From positions 930,001 to 994,000 of the forward strand of contig JANFAH010000005.1 in assembly GCA_024663395.1 (NCBI GenBank): a DNA stretch of 64,000 bases. Reading direction: 5' to 3'. Of this stretch, positions 35,301 to 47,700 are shown in pieces. Numbering within the stretch: position 1 is the stretch's first letter; every line of letters starts with the position of its first letter. Position numbers and translations under genes: made by a program. A model generated the notes under the pieces. It did no database searches, was not told the origin of the DNA, and was given only the letters and a program-made list of their open reading frames with translations. The DNA is from Pisolithus tinctorius. Taxonomy: Eukaryota > Basidiomycota > Agaricomycetes > Boletales > Pisolithaceae.

Positions 35301-37578
35301 ACATTCTGCACCCCCATGCAGGGGTCTTAGGCCACTCAGGCTGGTAAGCACATTCTCGCCAACGTGCACTAAACCCATATAGACTGCTTATGCATAACAG
35401 TCCTCCAACCATACTACGAGGACATTTTCTTCGGCAACTTCATCTTCTAGCATTGCATCTGCTCAATCTCGTAAGTTTGCTTACTGTCAGTTTTTTACCG
35501 GTCGATAACGGAGAATCAGCAAAACTCAACCATATCAATGGATCTACAATACGATCACCCAGTGTATTATCATCTACAATTTCGCTTGGCCATAATCCTT
35601 TGGTATGTCATTCTCACCTTAATGGTAGTAATCGCTCACGCGATCTGAAGCTTTCGTCACCATGTCATTCATTACTTGAGCATAACCGCAATACCCTCGC
35701 ATCATCTGACGGACACTCCCGCACTTCGCCTGTTTCCCCTCACTTTCAATCGTCGCAAAACAACAACCAGTCGCAGTGTAGTCCACCCTCCACTTCTGGC
35801 CCAACCCAACCTAGTTCATGGCGTTTATCTAACTATAGGGCGAACTCTCGTAGTTACACCGCAGCTGACCGTTGGCCTTCTAGGCGTAATTCGACACTCA
35901 GTTTTTCGTACGTTCCAGGTGAGGAGGTGGAGATTGACGGTTCCCTGAGCCCCGGTCCCGATCAATCAATTCATGGTGACCACATCCCCCGCCCTGCCTC
36001 CGCTTCGGAAGGTCTTATACATGCCATCGCTACTCCGAAGCCTACGCTCCTTTTTGCGATTGCGAGCGATGATGTGGAACAAGTACGGAAGGTGCTTGAC
36101 AGTGGCGAGGCGGGACCAAATGATCCCGTTGGACCACAGTCAGCCCTTGCCTTCACGCTTACGAACGACAAATTGGCACGCAGGAATGATATTGTGAAAG
36201 TCCTCCTTGCATATGGGGCAGATCCGTCGGCGCTTCGAAATCCAGCGCTAAATCCAACGGCTCGAGCGGAGGGTAATGTTGGTCCACCTCCCGAAACTAC
36301 TCTGGAAGGAATGGATCCCGCTACGAGGTATGTTACAGATAGCGATTTTCTTTTGATGATTACCTACCCCGACCCAGGTACTTTATGGCTCGAGCAGATA
36401 ATGCGCATACCCGGCAAACATCGCGGTTAATATATAGATCTTTTTTTCGCCCTCTGACGCGCGTGCGTTACGACGTCGTAGGTCAAGACTGGGCACTAGA
36501 GCAGCTTTTCCGGGTCCTCAGTATGCATTCTCAGCGCCTCGCTGTAGCGCCTATAGTGGTCTTGCTGTGCGGTAGGGACGATCCAGACATGCCCAAACAT
36601 CTGGCTGATACCCATACAGGTCCTAGCGGTCATGGGAAGAGCCTATTGGCCCGAAAATGTGAGTCGTTATCTGTGAGAGACAATAAAATCTCAAAATGAG
36701 ACCCCTCAGTCGGCTCGCTACTGGAAGTCCCTACGCATACTGTAAATATGACTACCCTTCGATCGACGCACGATATATGGCAATCGCATTCAATGAGCCC
36801 CTATGAGGTAAGCTTGAGTCGCCTGCATCCTGCGGTTCGACTCTACATGAACTTCCTCAGGAACCTTCATCGTATACCTTGGCAGAGTTTCTCATAGCCA
36901 ATGAAGGCAAGAGATGCGTGGTTGTGCTTGACGTACGCAATATCAATTATTCCGGTGCTTTATCAATGAAATCTCATTTTCCTCCAGGAAATCGAGAAGA
37001 CAGAGGATCAGAAAGCATTATGGTCTCTACTCATGCCTTGGGAACTCGGTCAGTCCCCTGGGTCGTGATCTCACTTCCTTGTTGACCATTCTCTTCAGGA
37101 CGTTGCTCCTTGGCAGCTGGCACGCGCCATATAGACGTCCACAACGTCATCTGGCTGGGAACATCGAATATCGGTCACGAGTTGGTATTTGAACATCACC
37201 AGAACCGCCCAGAACAAGATAAGCCGTTGACACGTGAGGAGTACCTCCAACTAACGGACATCCTGCGCCCTCGAGTTTCGGAGTGTCTTGGAGTGCGTTT
37301 ATGACTGACTTGCCCTTACTGATGAGGTACTAAGCATCTCGTAGGCGTCGCTTTTGTCCCGAGTTACCACTGTCCTTCCATTCGTACCATTCACTTTGGA
37401 AGAGAAGAAAGCTATCGCCGCCGAATCGGTCTATGCCTTGGGCGGCGATAGTGCCAGAGAATTGTCCCCACAGGAGGTGGAGGCGTTGGTGATGAAGGCC
37501 TTGCCTCACTATGTGCCGGGCGAAGGGGCTCGATCGTTACATAGAGCAATATCTAATCAACTTGTGGATGCTATGTAG
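32304..37578 (+). CDS. CCCH zinc-finger / Ser-rich / ankyrin / Clp-Skd3-type AAA+ protein (probably one gene)
   Basis: Exon 1 MSIREPAWRKR (start 32304) splices across 32338-32401 to a CCCH finger, RPCPFYSQGRCLFADSCNFL then HD (C-x7-C-x5-C-x3-H). About 900 Ser/Pro-rich, disordered residues follow. The frame stays open to 35344, where GLRPLRL meets a phase-0 intron leading to SSNHTTRTFSSATSSSSSIA. After two more introns comes an ankyrin-like block (LLFAIASDDVEQVRKVLDSG, DIVKVLLAYGADPSAL). The AAA+ domain has VGQDWALEQLFRVLSMHSQR, Walker A GPSGHGKS, Walker B VVVLDEIEK, sensor-1-like VIWLGTSNIG, a probable arginine finger in LLSRV, and a C-terminal small domain ending GARSLHRAISNQLVDAM. Ankyrin plus a single Clp-type AAA+ is the layout of the metazoan disaggregase CLPB/Skd3. 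Alternatively a CCCH gene could end at 35297 in another frame, with a separate ankyrin-AAA+ gene following. Confidence 0.6.
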
Positions 37579-37853
37579 GCTTTGGTCCTCCCTGTAATCC
37601 AGTCACGCTGGCGCGCGCTTTAGCAAGGAAGCTGTGTTTCAGGTACCGTCTGACTAGTTGTCGATGTGGCAACAACTTTAGGGTGTACGTTCTGTTCACA
37701 TCAACGATTGAGCGCAGTACGGGTACCTGCCAACACTGTGCTGGCAGTGCTGAGCGCTGATCGGTACTCACTCGGTGTTGCTAGGGGACATCTGGTTCAT
37801 CATGACGAGTTTCAGCGCTACTACGTTTGCATTCCTTTCAGCCAGTACGTTGA

Positions 37854-38526
37854 ATGTCGCTCGCCATCCAACCTCTTACTGCGCAGGCGGTGACATCTTC
37901 TAGACCAAAGGACATACCACCAATAATTGTGAAGTTGACTTCACATTCGGTGCTATCTACAACGTTGCCATCATCTTCAGACGCTGCATTGACAGCGTTG
38001 TTACTGTCTCTCCTCGCATTGACAGTGTTAGGTGCGTTCGTCCTTTAGACAATACTACTATTTCCAATTTCCACAATCATTGCAAGGCCTGGCTTTGCGC
38101 AAGGCACTAAGTCTGCGGAGAGTTGGGGAAGATGAAGTACACGAGGCCCAGTACGACCCTGAGGCTCAGACACCCACTCGAAACCTGATACTCGTTCCCG
38201 CACCTCCTGGTGTCGGCTGGACACCACAGATACGATCCGTCAGCTGTAGCACACCAGCCAAGGGCATGGACAAAAAGCACCTCGCGCGACCAGTAAAGCG
38301 CGCGCGCTCACCGCCTCCAGCCTTCGTTTCAAGAGGCCCTGATCCATCCGCGGATTCTACACCGAAGTCTGCGCCACCTAGTGGACCCGCATTTCCTGAG
38401 AAAGACCTCCCCCAGTCTAATGAGTTCCACTCGCCCTTGTCATCCCCTTTGACTCCCCGTGCACTTGCTGTGACCGGCCTGGAAAGCAGGGGATTAACTA
38501 GGCATGCCCAGGCAAGATGCTCGTAG
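37854..38526 (+). CDS. Small single-pass membrane protein, unknown
   Basis: Start 37854 MSLAIQPLTAQAVTSSRPKD, then one hydrophobic helix (ALTALLLSLLALTVLG). A 60-nt-class intron (gtgcgttcg..ttgcaag) joins in phase to LALRKALSLRRVGEDEVHEA. The tail is Pro/Ser-rich with a basic cluster (KKHLARPVKRARSPPPAF) and ends at 38526. Not recognised. The first exon could also be preceded by an unseen one. The sequence downstream of the AAA+ stop (37579-37853) holds nothing else I can support. Confidence 0.45.
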
Positions 38527-38807
38527 AAGTACACTTCACAAATACTACCTTCAGATGGTCACTGGCACAGTTAGATTTAGAACCACTATCATAACTTCCG
38601 TCATTGCCCCACTTTGGCGGTCATCACTTTTCTAATTCGGATTGTGAACTTATATTGGATCACTCAACTTGTCATCCCATGACTTGGCATCTACCCGACA
38701 CTGTAGAAACTGTGACTGGGTACTCGCGCCAATCAAGGCGAGAATTCCATATTGCTCGAATGATGTGTAAAGAGGAATCGGGAAAATGGCAGAGTAAGTA
38801 GTAAGAT

Positions 38808-39767
38808 CTATTGCTCGTCGAATTGCGCTTTCCGCCTGAACTTTGCTTGGTCTCGCAACCACTGGTAATGTTAGAACAATGTGAAACTGTTTAGCACGGC
38901 AACCTACCTGTCGGTATTGGTGCAACGACCCGATCTTTTCTCCTGTACGTAAATATTCAGATAAATGTGTCAGCACTACACGACCACGACTTACCATAGT
39001 AGTCTGGCACGGGATTTGTGGCACTTTGTGCAGTGGGATCTACGCGGTTTTTTACTATTCGTTTGTGAAATTCGCGGTCCTTCTCTTCGATGAGACCCAT
39101 GGTGCGGCGGTGCGTCAACCTCCAACAGGCTGAGCCCACCACGGGACCGATAAGATACCCCAAACCTTGAGAGATAGTCAGTGTGTACACTTGCAACTCG
39201 ACAGTTCGATTTTACCCATGCATGCGATTGTGCAACCGCCGTAGAAGAACAAGGGGTCAATACCCTGTCACATGTCCGGTCAGGAGAAAGGTTCAGGGTG
39301 CGTGTGGCATGGCCTACCATGATGACTTTGGTCGCGTCAGTCTCTATTGACCCGAAGTACGCGGCACCCCCAGCCAGACCGAGTAATGTAAAGGGAATAG
39401 TGACCGCCTGTTCAAAACTATTGTCAAACTAGTCGCGTTCGAAACGTTTGCACTCTACCGTTTCCCATCTGCGCTTCTGCCGTCGTATCTCTAGATATTT
39501 GGGCCAGGTCAGGTTTTGTTTTGCAGCGAGAGGCTGATTGTCAGTAGACATAGGTCGCATTCCTGTACCTCTCTGCGTGGTCGTTCTTGCAGTAAATTGC
39601 AACCCCCGGCCGCACGACCTCAACATTAATGTGGCGGTCATCATAGGGCTCTGCGTAGCTTGGAACTGCCTGCAAATGCCAGGTCGACGTTGCAGAGGGT
39701 ACAATAGGGAATACTTTCTCACGGTATTATATAATGGTCTCATAATTCGTGTGTGTCCCAACGGCAT
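38808..39767 (-). CDS. pam17: TIM23 import-motor subunit Pam17
   Basis: Inner-membrane component of the presequence translocase-associated motor. Exon 1 (start 39767, or 39743 at MRPLYNTVRKYSLLYP) gives a basic presequence and ends TWPKYLEIRRQKRRWE. Next exons: FEQAVTIPFTLLGLAGGAAY then FGSIETDATKVIM (TM1); DPLFFYGGCTIACMG; GLGYLIGPVVGSACWRLTHR (TM2). Then [46 protein letters not shown] and the last exon WLRDQAKFRRKAQFDEQ, with stop at 38808. The block [32 protein letters not shown] is diagnostic. Five introns at least. The 5' end abuts the divergent SNF2 gene. Confidence 0.93.
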
Positions 39768-39793
39768 GTGCTAGTACTACTGTGAGCGATACT

Positions 39794-42700
39794 ATGCAAC
39801 TCGCAAACTGTCCGCTATGTTATTCAGACCACACCAAAACAGAACAGGTTGAAGACGACCCCGACTTACCTGCGCTGGAAGACTTATTTGCTGTGGGTAC
39901 AATCACCGTTGCGGTCCATAGCAAGGGCGTGTCTTGCGACGCCTCGGGTAATAGTTCATGGCGCATGCTTCCAGAACCGTCGAAACGACCTCAGGATCCC
40001 CTCTTATTAGGTCTTGGATTTTTGGCCCATAATTTATTTTTACGCGCCACGTGTAAACTTAATTGCAGTGGCCAGGTTCTGTTCATCCGTGTCTACCTCA
40101 TCCCTCATGATTTGCCTAACGTCCAAGAGCGACTACGCTGTCGGAGTGCAGCTGTTATTAAGGAAGGAAGGTGCTACCTTCACAACGTCTTATCCCTTAT
40201 CAATTGCAACCCACGTTTATGGAATGCTGAGGAACCTATCTTGTCCTCCGAGTACGACCACTTCTTACCCCGGAAATTAGTATGCACAACCTGTAGTTCC
40301 TTACCCTTTTATGTTGCTCATCACGCTCAGGACAACCGAACCATGGCGGAGATTTATAGCGACCTCAATTCTCCAGTGGTTCCATCCAAATGCGTTCCAC
40401 TAGCCAGAGAAATTGCTGATGGCAAACCAGTGTGGGGACTTCGAAGCCGTTTATATGACTATCAACGATGCTCCGTTGCGGTCATGATTGAGAAGGAGTT
40501 GAGTCACCTGCCTGTTCCAGATCCGTTATACCTTGCTGTCACCAGCATGCATGGAGGGCAGTACTACTTCCGACCCTCAGATGGGACCATCTTACGCGAG
40601 CTTCCGATGGTTGCCCCAGGACGCGGCGGAATACTCTGTGAAGAATTAGGTGAGTATGATGTTTCCGAGAGAGTTCTTTAACAGCAGCCCATTAGGCACT
40701 GGCAAAACTATCATGATTCTTGCTCTCATCCTCTCGACCATCGGTCAGCTTCCCCAACCAGAAGAGTCCATGTTTGATTTCCGACCAGTATTAACACCTC
40801 TGGCTTATCGGCATTTCGCCTTACCCGACTGCGTGACTGCTCGAACTCGAGCAGGTCTGGAACCATCGGACGTCTATAACATACCTTCTTTGGTTGACAT
40901 TCTTCTTCATTACATACGTTCGCGCAGTCAAGCTTCTAGTTGGTGTGAGTACGAGGACACTCTTGAGGGCACTAGTTTGTGGCCGTTATTACACGGCAAC
41001 ACGCCCTTTTATCATCATTATGATGTCAATCTTGCTGCCGATATTTTTGGATCGTCACGTTCTCGCAGTCAAGTGGAGCTGGGTCCTCGCGTCATGTACC
41101 TAAGCGCAGCAACCTTAGTCGTTGTGCCTCTGACTCTGCTCGGTCAATGGGATAGAGAAATCCAAAAGCACTGTCATCCCAACGCTAGGGTCCTCATCGT
41201 TCGTCAATCGGATGTCCTCCCTGCTGCAAAGATACTTGCAACAAACTATGATGTAAGTTGCATAAAGCCCCGTTTGTCTTAAACCTGATGATGGTCTTTA
41301 GCTCATTGTCATGAGCGACGTTCGTACGTGTAACGGCCGTTAACAGGAGCTTCCGGTTCAATGCTTTCAGTAGGTTTTTGCAGGGAGTCGAGAAACAAGA
41401 AGGTTGCACGACTCCATGCTCTTCCACGGTGTACATGCCCCTGTTTCGAAGGGTCTCGCATCCCGAACTGCCGATGTCCAGGGGATACTCAGGTCACACC
41501 TCTTTTGCAAGTAAGGTGGAAGAGACTCGTGGTCGATGAAGGCCACATTGCTGGGAACGTATCCGCTACTATCAATTATTTTGTCAAGGAACTCAGTATC
41601 GAGCGGAAATGGATCGTTACCGGCACTCCTACTTCCAACATGTTAGGCCTCAGTTTGGGTTGCACAAAAGAAGGGTGGGAAACAGATCCCAGTGGTTCTC
41701 CCAACTCAGGGAATAACAGTGACTGCAATACACCAGAAGACACTACCCCTTCAAGTGCGGATACTAGCGTTCGGATCTGGAGTCGCTATGATACCGCTAA
41801 CTTACGCAAGTTGAACACGATGATCGCAGATTTTCTTGCTATACCTCAATTCCGTACTGATCACAAGTCTTTTGGAGTTCATGTTTCATCACGTCTATGC
41901 AATCGACGAGGCCCGCAACCTTTTGCCACAGATATACTGAGTCAAGTAATGCACATGGTAATGGTTCGCCATAGGTAAGAGCATAGATCATACGCTCAAC
42001 CCATGGACTGATGACATGGGGGAAAGAGTCCAGGATTTAGAAAAAGACGTTGTGCTGCCACCAATGAAGCACGAGTTTGTGTATATGGACCTGAGTGAAT
42101 ACGCACTGAAGTCGTTTAATGCGATGCAGGCTGCTGTAGCGATTAATGCCATTGACTCCGAGCGGCAAGGTCCGGTATGTTCTCGAATTGATTACCACTA
42201 CTCAACAAATGAGAAACATTCTCCACAGGATTACATCTTTCATCCAAGTGTAAGAAACCTCCCGGGAAAGTCTCATAGTACCCTGAAACACCCACGTTGC
42301 AGAAAACGAGAGAGCTGCAGATCGCCATGGATAACTTATCACAGTTAGGCCAACCACTATCCCTTATTATGTTCTATCTAACCAAAGAACGGTCAGGGGA
42401 ATGTTTTGGTCGGCTTCGAACATTTTATACAATGTCGACCAAATATGTCAAGAGGCGCAATCGTTCAGGACCCGTGCTCTCCAGCGTCGAATTCCAAAGG
42501 AGGAGTATGAATTATTGGAGGGCGCCCTGACTCATGCGTAAGTCCCCATACATCTTCTCGCGCAGCCGTTTATGGGTCGTGTTAGAGCTGCAGCTGCAAG
42601 TGACACCTTGTGGCGCGCTATACAGAAGCATGAGGATGTACCCTTCAAGGTAACAGGCCTCGACACCGGCATCTATGAAGCCTGGACAAGGGGTGATTTG

Positions 42701-44027
42701 AAGGCGAAATCTCGCGAGGTTGATCTCATGCATTCTAACCGTTTGATCGAGCTTCGTGATCTTGTCTATGTACGGCCTCTTATGTCCCCCCAAAACTTAA
42801 TCTGTGAAGGTATCAAACTCAATGCAGAAGGGGCGAGACCTTTAGAACCTTCCCAAGCACGAGAATCAACACACGCCGGCACAATCAAATCGGTGACAGA
42901 AGTATTCAATGAAGAAATGGAAACTTTAAAGAGAAAAGCGAAGCTTGCATGTTCATCACAGCTTCCGAGGCACACCGAAGGTTCGGCAGAAAGCGAACAC
43001 CTTCCATCACAATCACCTCCGTACCTTCCAAATCTCGGGCTCTTGCAAAATTCACCCTTGTCCGGGGTGCGCGTTGGCCCGTCTTTGTCGACGAAGCTCA
43101 ATTACATTTTGACTGAGGTACGTTCCTCCTATCTTAAGAAGTTGCGTAACTCACATCATCTCAAGGCATTACGGTACTCTGCGGACGAAAAATTCCTTAT
43201 TTTTTCGAAGTCACCTCTTACTCTTGCCCACGTTGCAGAAGGGTTGACTTTATTTGGTGTCAAATATCTCCGTTATACTTGTGACATGCAACCTGCGCTA
43301 CGAGAGCAAGCTGTCATGACCTTCGAATCTTCAGATACCTACAGGCTTTTCCTTATTGAACTGAAGCTTGGAGCACGTGGCTTGTATGTGTTCGCGCAAC
43401 TAACACTGTGCCTGGAAATTAACCACAGGTCCAGGAATTTAGTCTCTGCCTCGCGTGTGATCTTCTGTGAGCCTGTGTGGCACCCAGATGTCGAGTCCCA
43501 AGCTATCAAGGTTGGAAATTCGAGTTCATAGTCTAGTACTTACTAAGTAGAGAACGTTCCAGCGTGTTCACCGGATTGGACAATTGAATCGCATCATAGG
43601 TTTGTCACAACTTAATGACAACACCTTACAAAATTGCTCTAACATTGCACAGTCAAAACTCTTGTCATCCGAGGCACGGCAGAGGAGGCCATGCTTGCTC
43701 GTAGACAACACCTCAGTTGTCGAGAACAAGTTCCGAAAATGACAGCCGAGAGTGGCATGCGCCAGTTTATGGAAGTGCGTGAATTACCCTCTCGGATGTG
43801 TGCACCCGTCTCACCTGACTGATGAGAATCCTCAATTTTTGAGTATTGTTTCATCTGAACCGGATCGACTCTCCATGCCTCTGATTGATGCAAGAACTCC
43901 TAGTTTCGATCGCGGTAGCGAGAATCATTCGGCGGCAGATGTCGATGTCGAGTCCGGCTGCGTTTACGAGGAGAAGCATGACGGGAATTCGAAACAGAAA
44001 CGGGTGAAGTTTGCGAAGGATGTCTAA
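39794..44027 (+). CDS. SNF2-family DNA-dependent ATPase (Rad5/Rad16-like), divergent
   Basis: Start 39794 gives MQLANCPLCYSDHT, with a CxxC pair; an upstream in-frame Met lies at 39749. The ATPase begins LRSRLYDYQRCSVAVMIEKE. Walker A is split by an intron (40650-40695): GGILCEELG|TGKTIMILAL. Lobe 1 continues with STIGQLP, TLVVVPLTLLGQWDREIQKH, motif II VRWKRLVVDEGHIAGN (DEGH instead of DEAH) and ERKWIVTGTPTSN. Lobe 2 shows LNYILTEVRSSYLKKLRN, KFLIFSKSPLTLAHVAEGL, NLVSASRVIFCEPVWHPDVE and RVHRIGQ, then VKTLVIRGTAEEAML, ending at 44027. No RING or HIRAN domain could be found. About ten introns. Probably a chromatin remodeller or repair translocase; the orthologue is not named. Confidence 0.8.
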
Positions 44028-44742
44028 TAACTGTAATGAGTCGGACTCTGAGTAATAACGCGCTTAGCCATCTACATTAACGAATACCTCATTGCTACCT
44101 AGTGATAATGCGGTCATGTGGTATGGATGTGCTGTCAGCCTCAACCTGCCATGGTTCAACATTCAAGATAACCTAGCACTTTCCCTCTTTGCACTAATGC
44201 TGGCTACTGTGACAGAGAACAGGACCAGAGTTGACAGTCCCAGCATCCTGAATCACTCAGGGACCACAGTTCCAGTATTGAGTTTGCTGAGATGCACTCT
44301 CAGTGCTTGGACATCCAACAATTTACACTTTATCTCATTGTCACGTCACAAATAAAGAAGTATACAATATCTGAAGGTCTCCTGGAAGCAATATATTCTG
44401 GTCCTGACATGCTTGGTTTTCATGGACAACGGTGATAGGGTACTCTTTGCAGCAGGGAATGAGGTGCACATGTTAGACTGCAACATGGATATTTCACTCC
44501 AACACTTGGATCTTGTGTGGATGGGGCAAGGATGGTGGCAAGAAGTCAGGGGGGCTATAGAAAGATGGGAAGGAGAGACTAAATTGCTATGAGAAGAAAA
44601 TCAGCAATTGAAGGAGGAAAATGAAAGGTTGCAGGAGGATGCACCTGTGGGTTTTATTTAATTTTATGTAAATATGCACCACCTCTGTGGACGCGGTGCA
44701 CGTGATCTGCGTTCGGTTGCTGGTCATGACTGAGTCGTTCAA
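44028..44742. other. Non-coding or decayed sequence, coiled-coil ORF remnant
   Basis: 715 bp with no intact gene. Around 44540-44640 the plus strand reads like a broken coiled-coil frame (ERWEGETKLL, an in-frame stop, then ENQQLKEENERLQED). This resembles the start of mobile-element or phage-like structural ORFs but lacks any catalytic domain. Base composition changes toward A/T here. Confidence 0.4.
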
Positions 44743-47700
44743 GTGTTGCTACTCGTAATACTTGTCGGGGACTCAGACGCTCCATACATGGCGTATGGCC
44801 CAGTGGGTGGTCTCGTGTTTCCGGGTGGGGACACTTGGACGGAAGACGCCAATATCGGAGATGTAGACCTGTTCTTGCACCCATCCCTGCCAGGATCATC
44901 GACATCACACCAAGTCAAGGAAGAGCTACCGAGCGGTCCACACATCAGTATATATGTACAAGTATTTGAAGGTCAAAAGATAAAGACTTCATGTACTTAA
45001 ATGCTCATGGGTGCTTTTACAGAGATGCTTAGCACTGTTCTTCAACACGAAGCTCATTTATTCGATGAGGCGGAAATCCTCTTCTTCGAAAGGTTCGCCA
45101 ACCTATCTTGTGGGTGAAATTCTCCATCGCGCAATGGGTTCGCTTACATCTTCCTAGATAATGCACGCTTTCTAATGGTTAGACTACTGCTCAGAAAGCC
45201 AGATACGTGGAACCGTCTAGATAGCCTGAAGTACCAGCATGAATTGGGCGGACACGAAGCCATAATCGCTGCTGTGGACGAGATCTGTCAAAATCAACTT
45301 CGCTCCCCGGATACAATGCAAGACATGAGCGCAACACGCGAAATTATCGACCTAACGGTGGAGTGCGAGCATGGCGAAACTGTGGAGTCGGCGTTAGATC
45401 ACAACGAGGCACGCTCTTCAAAAACTTCTGTTTTGGACAGTATGGATGTCAGTAAATCCGTCGTTCTGGCCGAAGATGAGAACCAGATGGATTTGGAGGC
45501 TCTTCTGGATTGTCTTAAAGCCGACGAGCTCAAAACTATTGCAAGGCAGCTTCAGCTGAAGCCAAAGGGAAAGGGAAAGGTATGAGAACTTCTAAACATC
45601 TTCAAGACGGTCTTGATTCGACGTGACATCCAGAAGCAAGAGCTCATTGCTAGTGTGCTTCGCGCTGCTTCTTCACAGTCGACGCTTACATTTGTGCCAA
45701 CACCTAACGGGAGTCATGGCATAAAGTCAACTGCGTTGGCGCAGACTCCGCTTCCCTTCGAAAAACCAAAAACAAGATCTCAACTGGAACGACTGCGAAC
45801 TATGGTCTTTCGCATCCTTGGTGAGCTCCATGATTACTTCCATAAGATTTATTGATGGTCTTCAAGTGAAGTGTGTGAGAGTCCACAATGCTTTCTACGG
45901 TCTCGTTCGACGAGCCAATCTAATCTTTTTCCGCCTGTAAATATCGGTCATTAATCCCCCTCGACGTATTGACGCATTTTTAACTGCGCAGCACGCAATA
46001 TAATCCAGATCTTCTAGTTACGGCTCTCTTACCCCGTTTCAAAAAGCGGTCATACTCTAGTTATGAACACGCCCGCTCGAAAGACATCTGGAAGACGCGT
46101 GAAGCATTGCTTGAATACGAAGAGATTCTTATCCTTGAAGGTCGGATTGATGCAATCCTCGGAGGACAAGTGTTTCCTGAGGCCCAGGCGCATCCGGCCT
46201 CGCGTTCGCAGACCCCAAAGGCATCTGAAGGCATCATCAGTAGTGTAAAGAAGAGAGATTACGCAGCTTCGGTGGGCGAGGGTCCGGCTCCCGAAAGGAA
46301 GCCCGAAAGTGCTCGACTACAGAGGGCACGTCTAGTGAAAGAAATATTTGAAAATGTTTATCCGCGTTGGCAAGACGCCTTACGTGCCAACATCGAAGAA
46401 GAAAGGAGTTATGGCTTGCAGCGCTTCGAAAGTGGTATGGATGTCCTACCCTCGGTATTAGTTGACTTCACTGACGTGAGCTTTAATCCCACGTCAAGGA
46501 CATGTCTTCACGCGGATAGTTTGCAAAGGTTCGTCTGCCCTTGGTATTCTTGGGGAATATCAGCGAGAACTTGAGGTGTTGGAGGCCCTATTGGCGCAAA
46601 GACGATGGCATAGAGGACGGCGTGGAGGTTGGCATGAAAGGAGAGCATTGATACTGTCCACCCACTTCCCAAAGAGTCGGGACACTGCAGAGCGTGCTCT
46701 GACTGCTGTGATTGATGCGTTGGAAGATCCCGATACTCATTTAGGTGAGCTGTTCAACTGAAAAATCAAATCGTTCATTAAACGCTTCAAGTTTACCGAC
46801 CGAAGCTCCAACGTCGTTTGCGGAGGCTGGAAGTTTTTTTGAAGCTTCCTCCCGGGGATCGGTTCACCTCTAACGTAAGACTTGAAAGTGCAAAGGAAGT
46901 TATATTCGAAGCCACCAGAATTCGGAACCAGTCCGCCGACATAAGATTTGACAAGACCCGCCAGAACCGTAATACCCCACCTCGGCTAAATCATACCCTC
47001 GCACAATACTTTGAAAGGATTGCAACGCCAGCAGCTAATGGGTCAAGTGAAACTGCAACGGTGTTGTCTGCACCTGAGTCTTCAGTAGGGTGGAGCCCCC
47101 CCGCCTGTAATAGTGTAGCACTGATACTCAGCATTGATCCAGAAAGAACGAAATGGAAAGTCGAGGTGGGAAGGTCGCAACGGCGAAGAGCTCACTGTCG
47201 AGGCACTTGCCCTTCAATGGTACGAAGAACAAGGGTATAAAGGGTTCGTAATTTAGTTTTTTTGTTATGAATAGACTCAAATGTTCTCAACTCAGTGTAC
47301 ATTGTGAGACGCGGATTATCGCGATGATTTTTGGCATCTTGTTCTGGGACATAATCTTTGCGCCTATTCCAGGGGCTTTCGAAACTCCATATCAGGCCGC
47401 ACCCCTGGACATTGCAGAAGACTCATTCTTTTACTCTCGACAGGAACTCATGGAGAAACGTCTATCCGAAATTCAAGACGGGGAAGCTGCTAACATCATT
47501 CGACGGGTTGATGCTATACATAGAACGAGTGAGACATGGTGTGTGGGTGTTCAGTGGGACCTGGCCAGTGGTGAAGACCTGATAGATATAGTGACGGTTC
47601 GTGTACTGTTTTGGGATAACGTCTTGGTGGCTGACCGTCGAACAGTGTATCGGAGGGGAAGCTTTGTCATTGATGTGTCGCGTTCTCTGCGAAGATTACG

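Noticed and set aside
44743..45000. Stand-alone 85-residue protein
   Set aside because: Its last codons (SIYVQVFE) splice in phase into the FAN1 N-terminal block, so it is a FAN1 exon rather than a gene.
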